NCBI RefSeq assembly: GCF_024506435.1
Contig: NZ_JANIET010000002.1
Coordinates: 248,001-312,000 of the forward strand
Source: Pantoea trifolii
Lineage (GTDB): Bacteria > Pseudomonadota > Gammaproteobacteria > Enterobacterales > Enterobacteriaceae
Direction of reading: 5' to 3'
DNA length: 64,000 nucleotides
A model generated the notes under the pieces. It made no database searches. It was not told the origin of the DNA and saw only the letters and a program-made list of their open reading frames with translations. Below, piece after piece: positions 45,267 to 56,059 of this stretch; the stretch's first letter is position 1; each line of letters starts with the position of its first letter. Position numbers and translations under genes: made by a program.

Positions 45267-46569
45267 CAAAAATTCACCGGCGTTAGAGCAGGAGTTCGAG
45301 CACGAACCGGTTCCGCTCAGCCATCGCCACTCGACCGGTTCGGTGTCGGCGGTGTGGTTTGGTTTCCCGATGATCCTCACCAATGCGCTGTTTGGCGGCA
45401 TCATTACCTGGCATCTTGGCTTCTGGCCGGCGCTGATTGCCATTCTGCTGGGTAATCTGGTGCTGTTTGCCTATGTTGGCGCGCTCAGTTGGTTCGCGGG
45501 TAACACCGGCATGAACTTTGCGCTGCAGGCGAAACGCACCTTCGGCACCAAAGGCTACATTTTTGTTTCGGGCTTTCTCTCAATCGTGGTGATCGGCTGG
45601 TACGCCTTCCAGACCGGCTTAACCGGGACGGTGATCAACCAGACCTTTGGCTGGAACGCGCTGGCGGTGACGGCGTTTGCCATGGTGCTGTATACCGCCA
45701 TCACCTTCCTCGGCGTGCGCGCCTTGTCAGTGCTCGGCATGATCGCGGCACCGCTGTTCGTGGTGTTGGGATTGGTGGCGCTGTGGCTGATTGGGAAGGA
45801 TCATGATTTCAGCACCATCACGCAGTTTACCGGCAGCAGCAGCGCGGTGGGCGCGATGAGCATGGGCACCGCCGTAACCATGGTGGTGGCCGGTTTTGCC
45901 GATTCCGGCACCATGACGGCAGATTTCACCCGCTGGTCAAAAGACGGTAAATCGGCGGTGATTGCCGCGTTCTCTGCGTTCCCGGTGGCGAACGTCATCT
46001 CTTATCTGTTTGGCGTGGTGATTGTGGCGGTAGGCGCGGCAGTCGATCCCGCGAGCAACGGCGGCAACTTCCTGCCAATGCTAATGGGTCACGGCATGCT
46101 GCTCTCGGTGATTGCCTTCCTGTTTGTGTTTATCAACCTCGGTTCAGTGTGTACGCACTGCTTGTATAACGGCGCGGTTGGTTTTAGCCATCTTTTTAGC
46201 AGCAAAATGCGCTTATGGACGGTGATCCTCGGCGTGATCGGCGGCGCGCTGGCGCTGGCTGGCGTGTGGTCCTATTTCCTTGAATGGCTGAGTTTGCTCG
46301 GTATCGTGGTGCCGCCGTTTGGCGCGGTGATGATTGTCGATTTGATCTTCATGGCCAAAATCAGCGAACAGCGCAAATTGCGCCGTCTGCGCGGCAGCGC
46401 CTTTGCCGCCTGGGCGATCGGCAGCTTGTGTGCGGTGATTGCGCATATCGCTTTCCCACAGTTTGGTGAAGCAGTGATTGGTCTGGTCACTGCCGCCGCT
46501 AGCTACACGCTGATTGTGAAACTGAAACGTGAAAGTACGGTAAATGTGATGGAGGAAAAAAATGCCTGA
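45259..46569 (+). CDS. NCS1-type (cytosine permease-like) transporter (436 aa)
   Basis: The start is at 45259 in GGAG...ATG, overlapping the amidase stop by eight bases. A longer open frame upstream is antiparallel to nothing and lies inside the amidase gene. Twelve hydrophobic segments are visible, with [18 protein letters not shown] and [19 protein letters not shown] typical of CodB-type permeases of nucleobases and ureides. Its last eight bases overlap the next gene. Probable uptake step of the operon. Confidence 0.88.
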   Translation: MTNKNSPALEQEFEHEPVPLSHRHSTGSVSAVWFGFPMILTNALFGGIITWHLGFWPALIAILLGNLVLFAYVGALSWFAGNTGMNFALQAKRTFGTKGYIFVSGFLSIVVIGWYAFQTGLTGTVINQTFGWNALAVTAFAMVLYTAITFLGVRALSVLGMIAAPLFVVLGLVALWLIGKDHDFSTITQFTGSSSAVGAMSMGTAVTMVVAGFADSGTMTADFTRWSKDGKSAVIAAFSAFPVANVISYLFGVVIVAVGAAVDPASNGGNFLPMLMGHGMLLSVIAFLFVFINLGSVCTHCLYNGAVGFSHLFSSKMRLWTVILGVIGGALALAGVWSYFLEWLSLLGIVVPPFGAVMIVDLIFMAKISEQRKLRRLRGSAFAAWAIGSLCAVIAHIAFPQFGEAVIGLVTAAASYTLIVKLKRESTVNVMEEKNA

Positions 46570-47269
46570 TTACGCCATTGATTCAACCCCTTACTCGTGG
46601 CCGTATGACGGCCGCTGCAGCCAACAGGATACCGCGCTGATCGTCATCGATATGCAAACCGATTTCTGCGGCAAGGGCGGTTACGTTGATAGCATGGGCT
46701 ACGACATTGCTTTAACGCGCGCGCCGATTAAGCCGCTGCAGCAGGTGCTGGCAACGATGCGCAAGTTGGGCTTCCCGATCATCCATACACGCGAAGGGCA
46801 TCGGCCCGACTTAAGTGATTTGCCTGCGAACAAGCGCTGGCGTTCGAAGCGCATGCAGGCAGAAATCGGCGCGCCCGGTCCGTGCGGGCGCATTCTGGTG
46901 CGCGGTGAACCGGGTTGGGAGATTATCCCGGAACTGGCGCCGCTGCCGGGTGAAGTCATCATCGATAAACCGGGTAAAGGCTCGTTTTATGCCACCGATC
47001 TCGAACTGATCCTGCGCAGCCGGGGCATTCGCAATGTGATCATCAGCGGCATCACCACCGATGTCTGCGTGCATACCACGCTGCGCGAAGCCAACGATCG
47101 CGGCTTCGAGTGTTTAGTCTTATCTGATTGCTGTGCGGCGACCGAGCTGAAACACCACGAAGCGGCGCTCAGCATGATCCATATGCAGGGCGGGATTTTT
47201 GGTGCGGTGGCCAGTTCGCAGACTTTGCTGGCGGGATTGGCTAGCAAACAAATGTCTGAAGTCGGTTAA
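46562..47269 (+). CDS. Biuret-amidohydrolase-like cysteine hydrolase (235 aa)
   Basis: The isochorismatase-fold triad is D30 ([16 protein letters not shown]), a lysine in [10 protein letters not shown] (136 or 139) and C169 ([22 protein letters not shown]). The whole sequence, including [19 protein letters not shown] and [13 protein letters not shown], is close to rhizobial BiuH as I recall it. BiuH hydrolyses biuret to allophanate and ammonia. The gene overlaps the permease by eight bases and is the last in the amidase-permease-hydrolase operon. Its 3' end overlaps the convergent esterase by four bases. Confidence 0.85.
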   Translation: MPDYAIDSTPYSWPYDGRCSQQDTALIVIDMQTDFCGKGGYVDSMGYDIALTRAPIKPLQQVLATMRKLGFPIIHTREGHRPDLSDLPANKRWRSKRMQAEIGAPGPCGRILVRGEPGWEIIPELAPLPGEVIIDKPGKGSFYATDLELILRSRGIRNVIISGITTDVCVHTTLREANDRGFECLVLSDCCAATELKHHEAALSMIHMQGGIFGAVASSQTLLAGLASKQMSEVG

Positions 47270-48168
47270 CGCTCTAGCCACCTTTGATAGTGCTCAGGCC
47301 ACGCCATTGTCGGCGTGCCGGGCCTGCCCATACCAAATCCATGTCCGCCGTTGCTGTAGCGATGCATCTCCACGGGCACGTGCTGGCGCTTGCAGGCGTC
47401 AGCCATAATCAGCGTGTTATTTGGATCGGAAATCGGATCGTCCTCCGCCTGCACCAGAAAGAAAGGCGGCGATTGCGGATTAACAAACTCCTGCACCGAC
47501 CATGCGGCGTCTTCACTGGCAGGCGCGTTTTTGCCCACCAGAATTTTGTGGGTTGAGGTGTGCGTGTAAGGCGGCTCCAGCGTGATGATGGGATAGATCA
47601 GCGCGGCGCGATCGGCGGTGGCGGGCAGGTTATCCAGTGCATCGGTGGCCCTATACGAGCGGAAATCCGCGCGCGTGACCGCCATTCCAAGCAGGTGCCC
47701 ACCGGCGGAAAATCCCAGCACGCTGACATGCTTTTCACGCTGCCGCACCAGGCGCAGCGCGCGTTGTGCGTCCTGCAGTGAAACCATCGCGCCATCGTTC
47801 CAGTCTTCATGCGGCAAACGATAGCTCAGCACATAAGCGGTATATCCGCGTGCCGTCAACCAGGCTGCGGCTGGCCAGGCTTCTTTGCCCATTTCAATGC
47901 GCGTATAGCCGCCACCTGCGGCGATCAATACTGCGCGGCCGTTGGGCGAGGGCGGCGTTAATACGGTGAGTGTGGGCTGCACGATATTACGCTGCGCACC
48001 TTTGGCTGAAATAACCAAATCGCCAGCAGGACCGCCGCCGCCCGGCGGTAAATCAGGCCACAGCGGTAAAACTTGGGTTGTTACGTTCGCTGAAGCAGCA
48101 AAGGTTAGCCCGCTACGTACGGCCAGCGTGGAAAGTGTCAGATACGATAAAAAGTGGCGGCGGTTCAT
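47266..48168 (-). CDS. Secreted alpha/beta hydrolase, acetyl-esterase-like (300 aa)
   Basis: The N-terminus [26 protein letters not shown] looks like a twin-arginine or Sec signal (RRHF motif, then a hydrophobic stretch). The nucleophile elbow is GFSAGGH, the acid is likely in AEDDPISD and the histidine is in [10 protein letters not shown]. The oxyanion region is [11 protein letters not shown]. Members deacetylate xylan or other acetylated sugars. It is convergent with the biuret operon and not linked to other carbohydrate genes. Confidence 0.87.
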   Translation of the reverse strand: MNRRHFLSYLTLSTLAVRSGLTFAASANVTTQVLPLWPDLPPGGGGPAGDLVISAKGAQRNIVQPTLTVLTPPSPNGRAVLIAAGGGYTRIEMGKEAWPAAAWLTARGYTAYVLSYRLPHEDWNDGAMVSLQDAQRALRLVRQREKHVSVLGFSAGGHLLGMAVTRADFRSYRATDALDNLPATADRAALIYPIITLEPPYTHTSTHKILVGKNAPASEDAAWSVQEFVNPQSPPFFLVQAEDDPISDPNNTLIMADACKRQHVPVEMHRYSNGGHGFGMGRPGTPTMAWPEHYQRWLER

Positions 48169-48394
48169 GGCGAATCCTCATGAAATTAGAGGCTTATTGA
48201 AGCAGATAAATCAGCAGAGAAGATGAAGAGGGCGTTGCTTTGTATTACCAAATGCGACGGGGGCGAGAATTAAGGGTTGTAGTTACAACATACTTTTAAT
48301 TGATTATTAATAGTAACATGTAACCATTGTGCGGTGTTCAATTTGTCCAATGATTAAGACGCGAGTTGCAGCTTGAATTTGCGACAAAAGAAAA

Positions 48395-48412
48395 GGGCGA
48401 CTAACGTCGCCC
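48395..48412 (-). terminator. Terminator of the betIBA operon
   Basis: The arms GGGCGAC and GTCGCCC lie four bases apart and are followed on the minus strand by TTTTCTTTT. It is located 12 bp beyond the betA stop. Confidence 0.85.
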
Positions 48413-48423
48413 TTAAATCAATC

Positions 48424-50103
48424 TCATCCACGCATCGGTTCAGCGCGCACCGGTTTATCACCGGCAACAAAGTAATCCGCTTCGCTGCGCGGCAGCGGCT
48501 GGCGGCCACGAATGTTATCCGCGATTTTCTCGCCGATCATGATGGTAGTGGCATTCAGGTTACCGGTGATGATTAACGGCATGATTGACGCATCCACCAC
48601 GCGCAGCGCTTCGACGCCATGCACGCGGCCTTCGCCATCAACGACCGACATCTCGTCAGTACCCATTTTACAGGTGCCGCACGGGTGATAAGCCGTTTCG
48701 CCATGATTACGCACAAACTCATCCAGCTGCTCATCGGTCTGGCAATCCAGGCCTGGGCTGATCTCTTTACCGCGATATTTATCCAGCGCCGGCTGGTTGA
48801 TGATCTGGCGCGTGATACGAATCGCATCGCGGAACTCCTGCCAATCCTGTTCATGTGACATGTAGTTGAACAGAATCGCCGGATGACGGCGTGGATCGCG
48901 TGATTTCAGGCGCACATGGCCGCGGCTCGGTGAGCGCATCGAACCAACGTGACACTGGAAACCGTGCGCTTCCACTGCGTTCGAGCCGTTGTAGTTAATT
49001 GCTACCGGCAGGAAGTGATACTGAATATTCGGCCAGCTGAACTCTTCGCGGCTGCGAATAAAGCCGCCGCCTTCAAAGTGGTTGCTGGCGCCGACGCCGG
49101 TGCCGTTAAACAGCCACTCCGCACCGATTTTCGGCTGGTTCCACCACTTCAGTGCCGGATAGAGTGATACCGGCTCTTTGCACTCATATTGCAGGTACAT
49201 TTCGAGGTGATCCTGCAAGTTCTCGCCCACGCCCGGCAAATCATGCACCAGCGGGATATCAAACTGTTTCAGCAGTTCAGCGGAACCGACACCGGAACGC
49301 TGCAGAATCTGCGGCGAGGCGATGGCACCGGCGCACAGCAATACTTCACGACGCGCGTGCGCCTGATGCGAGGTATTGCTGGAGCCTAGCAGATACTGCA
49401 CGCCAACCGCGCGTTTACCTTCAAACAGAATGCGGTCAGTGGTCGCATGGGTGACGATTTTCAGGTTCGGACGCGTCTTAGCGGTATCGAGATAACCGCG
49501 CGCGGTGCTGGAGCGGCGACCTTTCGGCGTCACAAAGCGATCCATTGGCCCAAAACCTTCCTGCTGATAGCCGTTCAGATCGTCCGTGCGCGGATAACCC
49601 GCCTGCACGCCGGCTTCAATCATTGCCGCGAACAGCGGATTGTTACCTGGTTTACAGGTGGTGATACTCACCGGACCTTCGCCGCCGTGATAATCATTGG
49701 CACCGATATCGCGCGTTTCAGATTTGCGATAGTAGGGCAGGCAGTTCAGGTAGCTCCAGTTTTCCAGACCTGGCTCATTGGCCCAGTTATCGAGATCCAT
49801 CGCGTTACCACGGATGTAGCACATGCCGTTGATCAGCGACGATCCGCCCAAACCTTTACCGCGTCCGCACTCCATGCGGCGGTTATTCATGTACGGTTCA
49901 GGTTCGGTTTCGTACGCCCAGTTGTAGCGTTTTCCCTGCAGCGGGAAAGCCAGCGCCGCAGGCATCTGCGTGCGGAAGTCGAAGCGGTAATCTGGGCCGC
50001 CCGCTTCTAAAAGCAGCACATTGACGCTGCTATCTTCGGTCAGTCTTGTTGCCAAAACGTTCCCTGCGGATCCGGCTCCGATAATGATGTAATCAAATTC
50101 CAT
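48424..50103 (-). CDS. betA: Choline dehydrogenase (559 aa)
   Basis: This GMC oxidoreductase has the FAD fold at the N-terminus ([21 protein letters not shown]), the GMC signature [16 protein letters not shown], and the C-terminal [13 protein letters not shown] catalytic histidine region. Length and sequence match BetA, which oxidises choline to betaine aldehyde (and on to glycine betaine) at the membrane for osmoprotection. GAGG lies eight bases before the ATG. It is the last gene of betI-betB-betA, 28 bp after betB. Confidence 0.95.
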   Translation of the reverse strand: MEFDYIIIGAGSAGNVLATRLTEDSSVNVLLLEAGGPDYRFDFRTQMPAALAFPLQGKRYNWAYETEPEPYMNNRRMECGRGKGLGGSSLINGMCYIRGNAMDLDNWANEPGLENWSYLNCLPYYRKSETRDIGANDYHGGEGPVSITTCKPGNNPLFAAMIEAGVQAGYPRTDDLNGYQQEGFGPMDRFVTPKGRRSSTARGYLDTAKTRPNLKIVTHATTDRILFEGKRAVGVQYLLGSSNTSHQAHARREVLLCAGAIASPQILQRSGVGSAELLKQFDIPLVHDLPGVGENLQDHLEMYLQYECKEPVSLYPALKWWNQPKIGAEWLFNGTGVGASNHFEGGGFIRSREEFSWPNIQYHFLPVAINYNGSNAVEAHGFQCHVGSMRSPSRGHVRLKSRDPRRHPAILFNYMSHEQDWQEFRDAIRITRQIINQPALDKYRGKEISPGLDCQTDEQLDEFVRNHGETAYHPCGTCKMGTDEMSVVDGEGRVHGVEALRVVDASIMPLIITGNLNATTIMIGEKIADNIRGRQPLPRSEADYFVAGDKPVRAEPMRG

Positions 50104-50131
50104 TAGTCGTTCCTCAGGTTAAAAGCCAAAA

Positions 50132-51604
50132 TTAAAATACGGACTGAAAACGGGTCATTTCGAGCTGCACCGATTTCACCTGCGTGTAGTTTTGCAGCGT
50201 CATCAAGCCATTTTCGCGGCCAACACCCGAATGCTTGTAACCGCCGACAGGCATCGCGGCGTCAGATTCGCCCCAGGTATTGATCCAGCATATACCCGCT
50301 TCAATCTGGTGAATCACGCGGTGCGCGCGGTTAAGATCCTGAGTTACCACACCCGCCGCTAGGCCAAATTCGGTGGCGTTGGCGCGGCGAACCACTTCTT
50401 CTTCGCTTTCGTAGGTCAGAATCGACATTACCGGCCCGAAGATCTCTTCGCGCACAATGGTCATCTCATCGCGGCAGTCGGTGAACACGGTAGGTTCAAC
50501 CCACGCGCCGTTATCGAAGTCCGCGCCGCTCAGGCGTTTACCGCCGCACAGCAGACGCGCACCTTCGCTGATACCGGATTCGATAAAGCGCATCACGTTG
50601 TCGCGATGTGCGAAGCTCACCAGCGGACCGAAGTTGGTATCGGGATGGTTAAGATCGCCCGCCTTGATGCGCGCCACGCGCTCGGCGATTTTCGCTTCAA
50701 ACGCCGCTTGCAACGTAGCCGGGATAAACACGCGCGTGCCGTTGGTGCAAACCTGGCCCGAGCTGTAGAAGTTCGCCATCATGGCGATATCAGCGGCGAG
50801 GTCGAGATCGGCGTCATCGAAGATGATCAGCGGGGATTTACCGCCCAACTCCATGGTGACGTCTTTCAGCGTTGAGCCTGCCGCATTCGCCATCACTTTC
50901 TTACCGCTAGCGACGCCGCCGGTGAAGGAGACTTTATCGATGCCCGGATGATCGGTGAGCAGCTGGCCGGTGACCGCACCGCGACCGTTCAACACGTTGA
51001 ACACGCCGTTTGGTACGCCCGCTTCGGTGTAAATTTCTGCCAGCTTCAGCGCGGTGAGCGGCGTAACTTCGCTCGGTTTGAAGATCATCGCGTTACCGGC
51101 GGCCAGCGCAGGCGCGGATTTCCACAAAGCGATCTGAATCGGATAGTTCCACGCGCCGATACCGGCCACCACGCCCAGCGGTTCGCGGCGGGTATACACG
51201 AAAGAGGTGTCGCGCAGCGGGATTTGCTGGCCTTCCAGAGAAGGAATCAAGCCCGCGTAGTACTCCAGCACGTCGGCACCGGTCACAATATCCACGTATT
51301 GGGTTTCGCTCAGCGGTTTGCCGGTATCGAGGGTTTCCAGCGCGGCCAGCTCGTCGTTGCGTTCACGCAGGATATCGACCGCACGACGCAGAATGCGCGA
51401 ACGTTCCATGGCGGTCATCGCCGCCCAAACTTTCTGGCCTTTTTTCGCTGCGGCAACGGCGCGATCAACGTCTGCGCGATCGGCTTCATGCACGTCGGCC
51501 AGCACTTCGCCGTTTGCCGGGTTGATGGTCTGGAATGTGTTGCCTGCCGCAGCGGGAACCCCTGCGCCATCAATATAAAGGTGTTGCTCGGTGAATCGGG
51601 ACAT
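50132..51604 (-). CDS. betB: Betaine aldehyde dehydrogenase (490 aa)
   Basis: The start at 51604 ([13 protein letters not shown]) has GGAGAA upstream and matches the BetB N-terminus, while the longer frame overlaps betI. The catalytic cysteine is in [11 protein letters not shown] and the glutamate in [13 protein letters not shown]-binding elements such as [12 protein letters not shown] and FTGGVASGK are present. It converts betaine aldehyde to glycine betaine. It lies 13 bp after betI. Confidence 0.95.
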   Translation of the reverse strand: MSRFTEQHLYIDGAGVPAAAGNTFQTINPANGEVLADVHEADRADVDRAVAAAKKGQKVWAAMTAMERSRILRRAVDILRERNDELAALETLDTGKPLSETQYVDIVTGADVLEYYAGLIPSLEGQQIPLRDTSFVYTRREPLGVVAGIGAWNYPIQIALWKSAPALAAGNAMIFKPSEVTPLTALKLAEIYTEAGVPNGVFNVLNGRGAVTGQLLTDHPGIDKVSFTGGVASGKKVMANAAGSTLKDVTMELGGKSPLIIFDDADLDLAADIAMMANFYSSGQVCTNGTRVFIPATLQAAFEAKIAERVARIKAGDLNHPDTNFGPLVSFAHRDNVMRFIESGISEGARLLCGGKRLSGADFDNGAWVEPTVFTDCRDEMTIVREEIFGPVMSILTYESEEEVVRRANATEFGLAAGVVTQDLNRAHRVIHQIEAGICWINTWGESDAAMPVGGYKHSGVGRENGLMTLQNYTQVKSVQLEMTRFQSVF

Positions 51605-51617
51605 GATTTCTCCTTCC

Positions 51618-52211
51618 TCAGTGATTCTGGTCAGCCAATTGCTGACGAATGAATTGGGTGGTGAGCTGTCTGGCGATAGCCAAATCGAACGGTTTGCCAC
51701 TGAGCGCCGCGCGCAGCCACAGGCCATCAATCAGCGAGGCAAGGCCATGTGCCGCCAGGCGCGCCTTTTCGCGCGGAATAACGCGACGAAATTCGGCTGC
51801 CAGCGTGGAAAACAGACGACGGCTGCTTACGCGTTCTAAGCGCCCCAACTGTGGCTGATGCATGCTGCTGGCCCAGAAATCCAGCCAGGCTTTCATCGCG
51901 GCGCTGTGCACCTGCGAATCATCAAAGTTGCCTTCCACAATCGCCAGCAGGCGCGCTTCGGTGCTGGCGCCGGCCAGCGGTTTTAACCTTGCAGCTACCG
52001 CATCACGCAGTTGACGGGTTACGTCACGCATCGTGGCTTCCAGTAGACCGTTCTTGTCTTTGAAGTAGTGGCTGATGATGCCTGTCGATACGCCAGCACG
52101 TCGCGCAATCTGCGCAATGGTGGCGTCGTTGATCCCGACTTCGTTAATGGTGCTCAGGGTCGCATCAATCAGTTGCCGACGACGTATCGGCTGCATTCCC
52201 ACCTTTGGCAT
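51618..52211 (-). CDS. betI: TetR-family choline-responsive repressor BetI (197 aa)
   Basis: The start at 52211 ([19 protein letters not shown]) has GGAG just upstream and is the BetI N-terminus. The 75-codon extension would run through the betT-betI control region. The helix-turn-helix is [28 protein letters not shown]. BetI represses betIBA and the divergent betT, with relief by choline. A near-palindrome ATTG-CACGTT-CAAT (52261-52274) in the intergenic region is a likely operator. Confidence 0.94.
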   Translation of the reverse strand: MPKVGMQPIRRRQLIDATLSTINEVGINDATIAQIARRAGVSTGIISHYFKDKNGLLEATMRDVTRQLRDAVAARLKPLAGASTEARLLAIVEGNFDDSQVHSAAMKAWLDFWASSMHQPQLGRLERVSSRRLFSTLAAEFRRVIPREKARLAAHGLASLIDGLWLRAALSGKPFDLAIARQLTTQFIRQQLADQNH

Positions 52212-52260
52212 AACACTCCAGCTCCACTTCAATCTTAGAACACTATTAAAACTTTTTTTG

Positions 52261-52274
52261 ATTGCACGTTCAAT
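52261..52274. promoter_or_regulatory. Probable BetI operator
   Basis: ATTGCACGTTCAAT, a near-perfect inverted repeat (one mismatched pair) 50 bp upstream of betI in the divergent control region. The position fits the BetI-regulated betT-betIBA arrangement. The assignment is from position and symmetry only. Confidence 0.6.
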
Positions 52275-52466
52275 ATAAAAAAGAAATTTGTTAGGATGCT
52301 GTGCTTGGATTGTTACAAAAACGAAGCGGTGGGTTGAAGGGATCTCATCAGGTGTGTACTCACGCGCACCCCACGAAAACCGCACTTCCCTCGTCGGCTC
52401 GTCATTTATGGCGGCCGAATCAGGGTTCATTGGCACGTACTACAGGAAATTAACCAGAGGTAATCG

Positions 52467-54497
52467 ATGATTAATCCACCTGCCAGTGAAAAAGACAGAA
52501 TCAATCCTGTGGTGTTTTACACCTCAGCCGGACTGATTCTGACATTTTCACTTGTCACGATTTTTTACAGCGAACTCGCTGCCAGCTGGCTTCTGACCGC
52601 CGTCAATTGGGTCACGTCCACGTTTGGCTGGTACTACATGCTCGCTGCCACGCTGTACATCGTGTTCGTCATCTATATGGCGTGTTCGCGCTATGGCGCT
52701 ATCAAGCTTGGGCCGGAGCAATCTAAACCCGAGTTCAGTTTACTGAGCTGGTCGGCGATGCTGTTTGCCGCCGGTATCGGTATTGACCTGATGTTCTTCT
52801 CGGTTGCCGAACCGGTAACGCAATATATGCAGCCGCCAGAAGGTGCAGGGCAGACCATGGAAGCCGCGCGTCAGGCGATGGTGTGGACGCTGTTCCACTA
52901 TGGCGTCACCGGCTGGTCGATGTACGCCTTGATGGGCATCGCGCTCGGCTATTTCAGCTATCGCTACAACCTGCCGCTCACTATCCGTTCAGCGCTTTAT
53001 CCAATTTTTGGCAAACGCATTAATGGCCCGATTGGTCACACGGTGGATATCGCTGCGGTGATCGGCACCATTTTTGGTATCGCCACTACCCTGGGAATTG
53101 GGGTGGTGCAGCTGAACTACGGCCTCAACGTGCTGTTTGATGTGCCGGAAGGTTTCACGGCACAGGCCGCGCTGATCGTGCTGTCGGTGATCATCGCCAC
53201 CATCTCAGTGACCTCCGGCGTAGATAAAGGCATCCGTATTCTCTCTGAATTGAATGTCGCGCTGGCGCTGGGCTTGATTCTGTTCGTGCTGTTTATGGGC
53301 AAAACCGATTTCCTGCTCAACGCGCTGGTGTTGAACGTCGGTGACTACGTCAATCGCTTTATGGGTATGACGCTGAATACCTTTGCCTTTGATCAGCCAC
53401 GCGAGTGGATGAATAGCTGGACGCTGTTCTTCTGGGCGTGGTGGGTTGCCTGGTCGCCATTCGTTGGCTTGTTCCTTGCCCGTATCTCGCGCGGTCGTAC
53501 TATTCGTGAGTTCGTGCTGGGTACGCTGATTATCCCGTTCACCTTTACGCTGCTGTGGTTGTCGGTGTTTGGTAACGCGGCGCTGTATGAAATTATTCAT
53601 GGCGACGCCGGCTTTGCCCAGGAAGTGATGGCGCATGCTGAACGCGGCTTCTACAGCTTGCTGGCGCAGTATCCGGCGTTCAAGTTCAGTGCTTCGGTGG
53701 CCACCATCACCGGTATGCTGTTCTACGTGACGTCGGCGGATTCCGGTTCGCTGGTGTTGGGTAACTTCACCTCGAAGCTGAAAGACATCAACAGCGATGC
53801 ACCGAACTGGCTGCGTATCTTCTGGTCGATTGCGATTGGTGTGCTGACGATGGGTATGCTGATGACCAACGGGATTTCTGCCCTGCAGAACGCCACGGTG
53901 ATCATGGGCTTACCGTTTAGCTTTGTGATCTTCTTTGTGATGGCCGGGCTGTATAAATCGCTGAAGGTCGAGGATCATCGCCGCGCCAGCGCCAGCCGCG
54001 ACACCGCGCCGTACATTCCGGCCAGTAACGATCGCCTGAGCTGGAAGAAACGCCTGTCGCGCCTGATGAACTATCCGGGCACGCGCTATACGCAGAAGAT
54101 GATGGAAGAGGTGCTGTTCCCGGCGATGCAGGATGTGGCGAAAGAGCTGGAGCTGCGCGGTGGACGTATCTCGCTGGAGCGTGCCGAGCCAGAAGAGGGG
54201 CAGCCGCTGGGCCACCTCGATCTGCGCGTGTTGCTGGGTGATGAGCAGGATTTCGTTTATCAAATCTGGCCGCAGCAGTATTCGGTTCCGGGCTTTACCT
54301 ATCGCGCACGCAGCGGTAAGTCGACCTATTACCGTCTGGAAACCTTCCTGCTGGAAGGCAGCCAGGGCAACGATTTGATGGACTACAACAAAGAGCAGGT
54401 GATTATCGATATTCTCGATCAGTACGAGCGTCACCTGAACTTTATCCATCTGCATCGTGAAGCGCCGGGCAGCAATATGACGTTCCCGGACGTGTGA
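52467..54497 (+). CDS. betT: High-affinity choline transporter BetT (676 aa)
   Basis: This is a BCCT-family transporter of twelve helices with the signature around helix 8 (SWTLFFWAWWVAWSPFVGLFLARISRGRTIREF). It has a long cytosolic C-terminal tail (about residues 500-676) and a total length equal to E. coli BetT. It imports choline driven by the proton gradient, and the tail senses osmolarity. It is divergent from betIBA, with 255 bp between starts. Confidence 0.95.
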   Translation: MINPPASEKDRINPVVFYTSAGLILTFSLVTIFYSELAASWLLTAVNWVTSTFGWYYMLAATLYIVFVIYMACSRYGAIKLGPEQSKPEFSLLSWSAMLFAAGIGIDLMFFSVAEPVTQYMQPPEGAGQTMEAARQAMVWTLFHYGVTGWSMYALMGIALGYFSYRYNLPLTIRSALYPIFGKRINGPIGHTVDIAAVIGTIFGIATTLGIGVVQLNYGLNVLFDVPEGFTAQAALIVLSVIIATISVTSGVDKGIRILSELNVALALGLILFVLFMGKTDFLLNALVLNVGDYVNRFMGMTLNTFAFDQPREWMNSWTLFFWAWWVAWSPFVGLFLARISRGRTIREFVLGTLIIPFTFTLLWLSVFGNAALYEIIHGDAGFAQEVMAHAERGFYSLLAQYPAFKFSASVATITGMLFYVTSADSGSLVLGNFTSKLKDINSDAPNWLRIFWSIAIGVLTMGMLMTNGISALQNATVIMGLPFSFVIFFVMAGLYKSLKVEDHRRASASRDTAPYIPASNDRLSWKKRLSRLMNYPGTRYTQKMMEEVLFPAMQDVAKELELRGGRISLERAEPEEGQPLGHLDLRVLLGDEQDFVYQIWPQQYSVPGFTYRARSGKSTYYRLETFLLEGSQGNDLMDYNKEQVIIDILDQYERHLNFIHLHREAPGSNMTFPDV

Positions 54498-54505
54498 TTT
54501 GTTGC

Positions 54506-54525
54506 GGTCGCCATAAATGGCGACC
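54506..54525. repeat. 20-bp REP palindrome
   Basis: GGTCGCCATAAATGGCGACC, nine bases after the betT stop. It belongs to the family listed at 27328. Confidence 0.85.
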
Positions 54526-54624
54526 CTTCAAAACCCTGCACGGTTGATCGCCCTTTATGACGACCAACCGTGCACATTCCCAAATAACAGCTAAGCTTTC
54601 AGGCTGATTAAACGGGGGGATGAA

Positions 54625-55599
54625 ATGAAATTAGGCTTTGCTTGTAAGTATCTGGATCAAAAGGCTAAACAGCCGTATCCCTTCAAAAGCACCACGCGCA
54701 CGCGTTTTCTCAGCCTTGACGATGATTCACGCATCACGCTGCTGAACCAGCTGGCGCAAAACAATCTGCACAATCTCCTTCTCACGCTCGAACAGCTTGC
54801 TACTCAGCCGGATGCGCTGCGCATGATGCGCATCGGCAGCGATCTGTTGCCGCTGTATACCGTGCCGGAAGCCACGCAGTTATATGGCGAATTATTGCCC
54901 GATCTCACAACGTTATTACGCCGCTGCGGCGAGCTGGCGCGTGCCAATAATATCCGGCTCTCGTTCCATCCCGGTCAATATACGGTGCTGGCTTCCGATA
55001 ACGATGGCGTGGTCGATCGTGCAATTGAAGACGTGGAGTATCACACCACCTGCGCAGTATTAATGGGTTATGGCCGCCAGTTTCAGGATTTCAAAATCAA
55101 CATCCATATGAACGGTAAAAAGGGCTATGAGGGATTTCGCGCCGCGTTTCTGCGGCTGAGTCCTGAAGCGCGCAATATGCTAACGGTGGAAAATGATGAA
55201 ATATCCTGTTCGCTGGACGATGTGTTGCAGGCGCGTGAGTTGTGTCCGGTAGTGCTGGATATTCACCATCATTGGGTGAAAGAGAACCACTATATTCAGG
55301 CAGACGATGCGCGCATCGCGCTGATTAAAGAGTCGTGGCGTGGTGTGCGGCCCGTTTTGCACTATTCAATTGCGCAGGAAGGTCTGATTCCCGATCACGG
55401 TTTCCCGGATCAGCAGGATTTGGCGGTGTCGAAAAGCAAACTTCGCGCCCATGCCGATTATTACTTCAATCAAAGCTTAAATGATTGGGCGCTGTCGTTT
55501 AACGCCTTCGATATTATGTGCGAAGTAAAGATGAAGAATTTAGCGCGCGACCGCCTTTATGATTATGCGATTGCGCGCCAGATAATTACGGCGCCGTAA
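54625..55599 (+). CDS. uvsE: UV damage endonuclease UvsE (324 aa)
   Basis: The opening MKLGFACKYLDQKAKQPYPFKSTTRTRFL is that of UVDE/UvsE. The TIM-barrel metal site is seen in RLSFHPGQYTVLASDN, INIHMNGKKGYEG, LTVENDEISCSLDDV, VLDIHHHW and HADYYF. UvsE incises DNA 5' to UV photoproducts independently of UvrABC. A GGGGGGATGAA sequence precedes the ATG. It is a single gene, and its 3' end overlaps convergent yfiB by 14 bp. Confidence 0.93.
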   Translation: MKLGFACKYLDQKAKQPYPFKSTTRTRFLSLDDDSRITLLNQLAQNNLHNLLLTLEQLATQPDALRMMRIGSDLLPLYTVPEATQLYGELLPDLTTLLRRCGELARANNIRLSFHPGQYTVLASDNDGVVDRAIEDVEYHTTCAVLMGYGRQFQDFKINIHMNGKKGYEGFRAAFLRLSPEARNMLTVENDEISCSLDDVLQARELCPVVLDIHHHWVKENHYIQADDARIALIKESWRGVRPVLHYSIAQEGLIPDHGFPDQQDLAVSKSKLRAHADYYFNQSLNDWALSFNAFDIMCEVKMKNLARDRLYDYAIARQIITAP

Positions 55600-56059
55600 T
55601 TACAATCGCCACGCGGCGATTTTGCGCGCGGTCCTGCGCATTGTTGTTGCTGGCAATCGGTGCGCTCATGCCTAATCCGCGCGTAATAATATTTTCGCGC
55701 GGAATCGCGGCGCCTGTTGCCCATTGTGTTGCGACGGCGTTGGCTCTTTTCAATGACAGCTGCTGGTTGTAATCCGCTTTGCCGTAATTATCGGTATGAC
55801 CGTCGATACGCACATGGTGAATACCGGTCGCCGCCAGATTTTTCGCCATCGACTGAATATTCTCTTTACTGGCGGGAGTAAGTTGCGCTTCATTGACGCC
55901 AAACAGGATTTTGTCCGACAAGCCTAATCCCCAGCCTTCGCTATTTTGGCTGAATCCGGCATTACGCATCGCCGCAATCTGCTCGTCACTGAAACGTCCC
56001 TTTGTCTGGCAACCGACCAGCGCTAACACACACACCATCAGGAAAATTTTCATCTTCAT
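55586..56059 (-). CDS. yfiB: OmpA-like lipoprotein YfiB (157 aa)
   Basis: The lipobox is VLALVGC at residues 12-18, giving a 17-residue signal. The OmpA peptidoglycan-binding domain follows with RIDGHTDNYGKADYNQQLSLKRANAVATQW and NRRVAIVI. YfiB sequesters YfiR at the outer membrane and so activates the diguanylate cyclase YfiN/DgcN. The ATG overlaps the dgcN stop by four bases (ATGA), so the two are translationally coupled. Confidence 0.93.
   Translation of the reverse strand: MKMKIFLMVCVLALVGCQTKGRFSDEQIAAMRNAGFSQNSEGWGLGLSDKILFGVNEAQLTPASKENIQSMAKNLAATGIHHVRIDGHTDNYGKADYNQQLSLKRANAVATQWATGAAIPRENIITRGLGMSAPIASNNNAQDRAQNRRVAIVITAP

Noticed and set aside
52212..52436. 75-codon N-terminal extension of BetI
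   Set aside because: It crosses the betT-betI control region including the probable operator. GGAG-ATG at 52211 matches the known BetI start.
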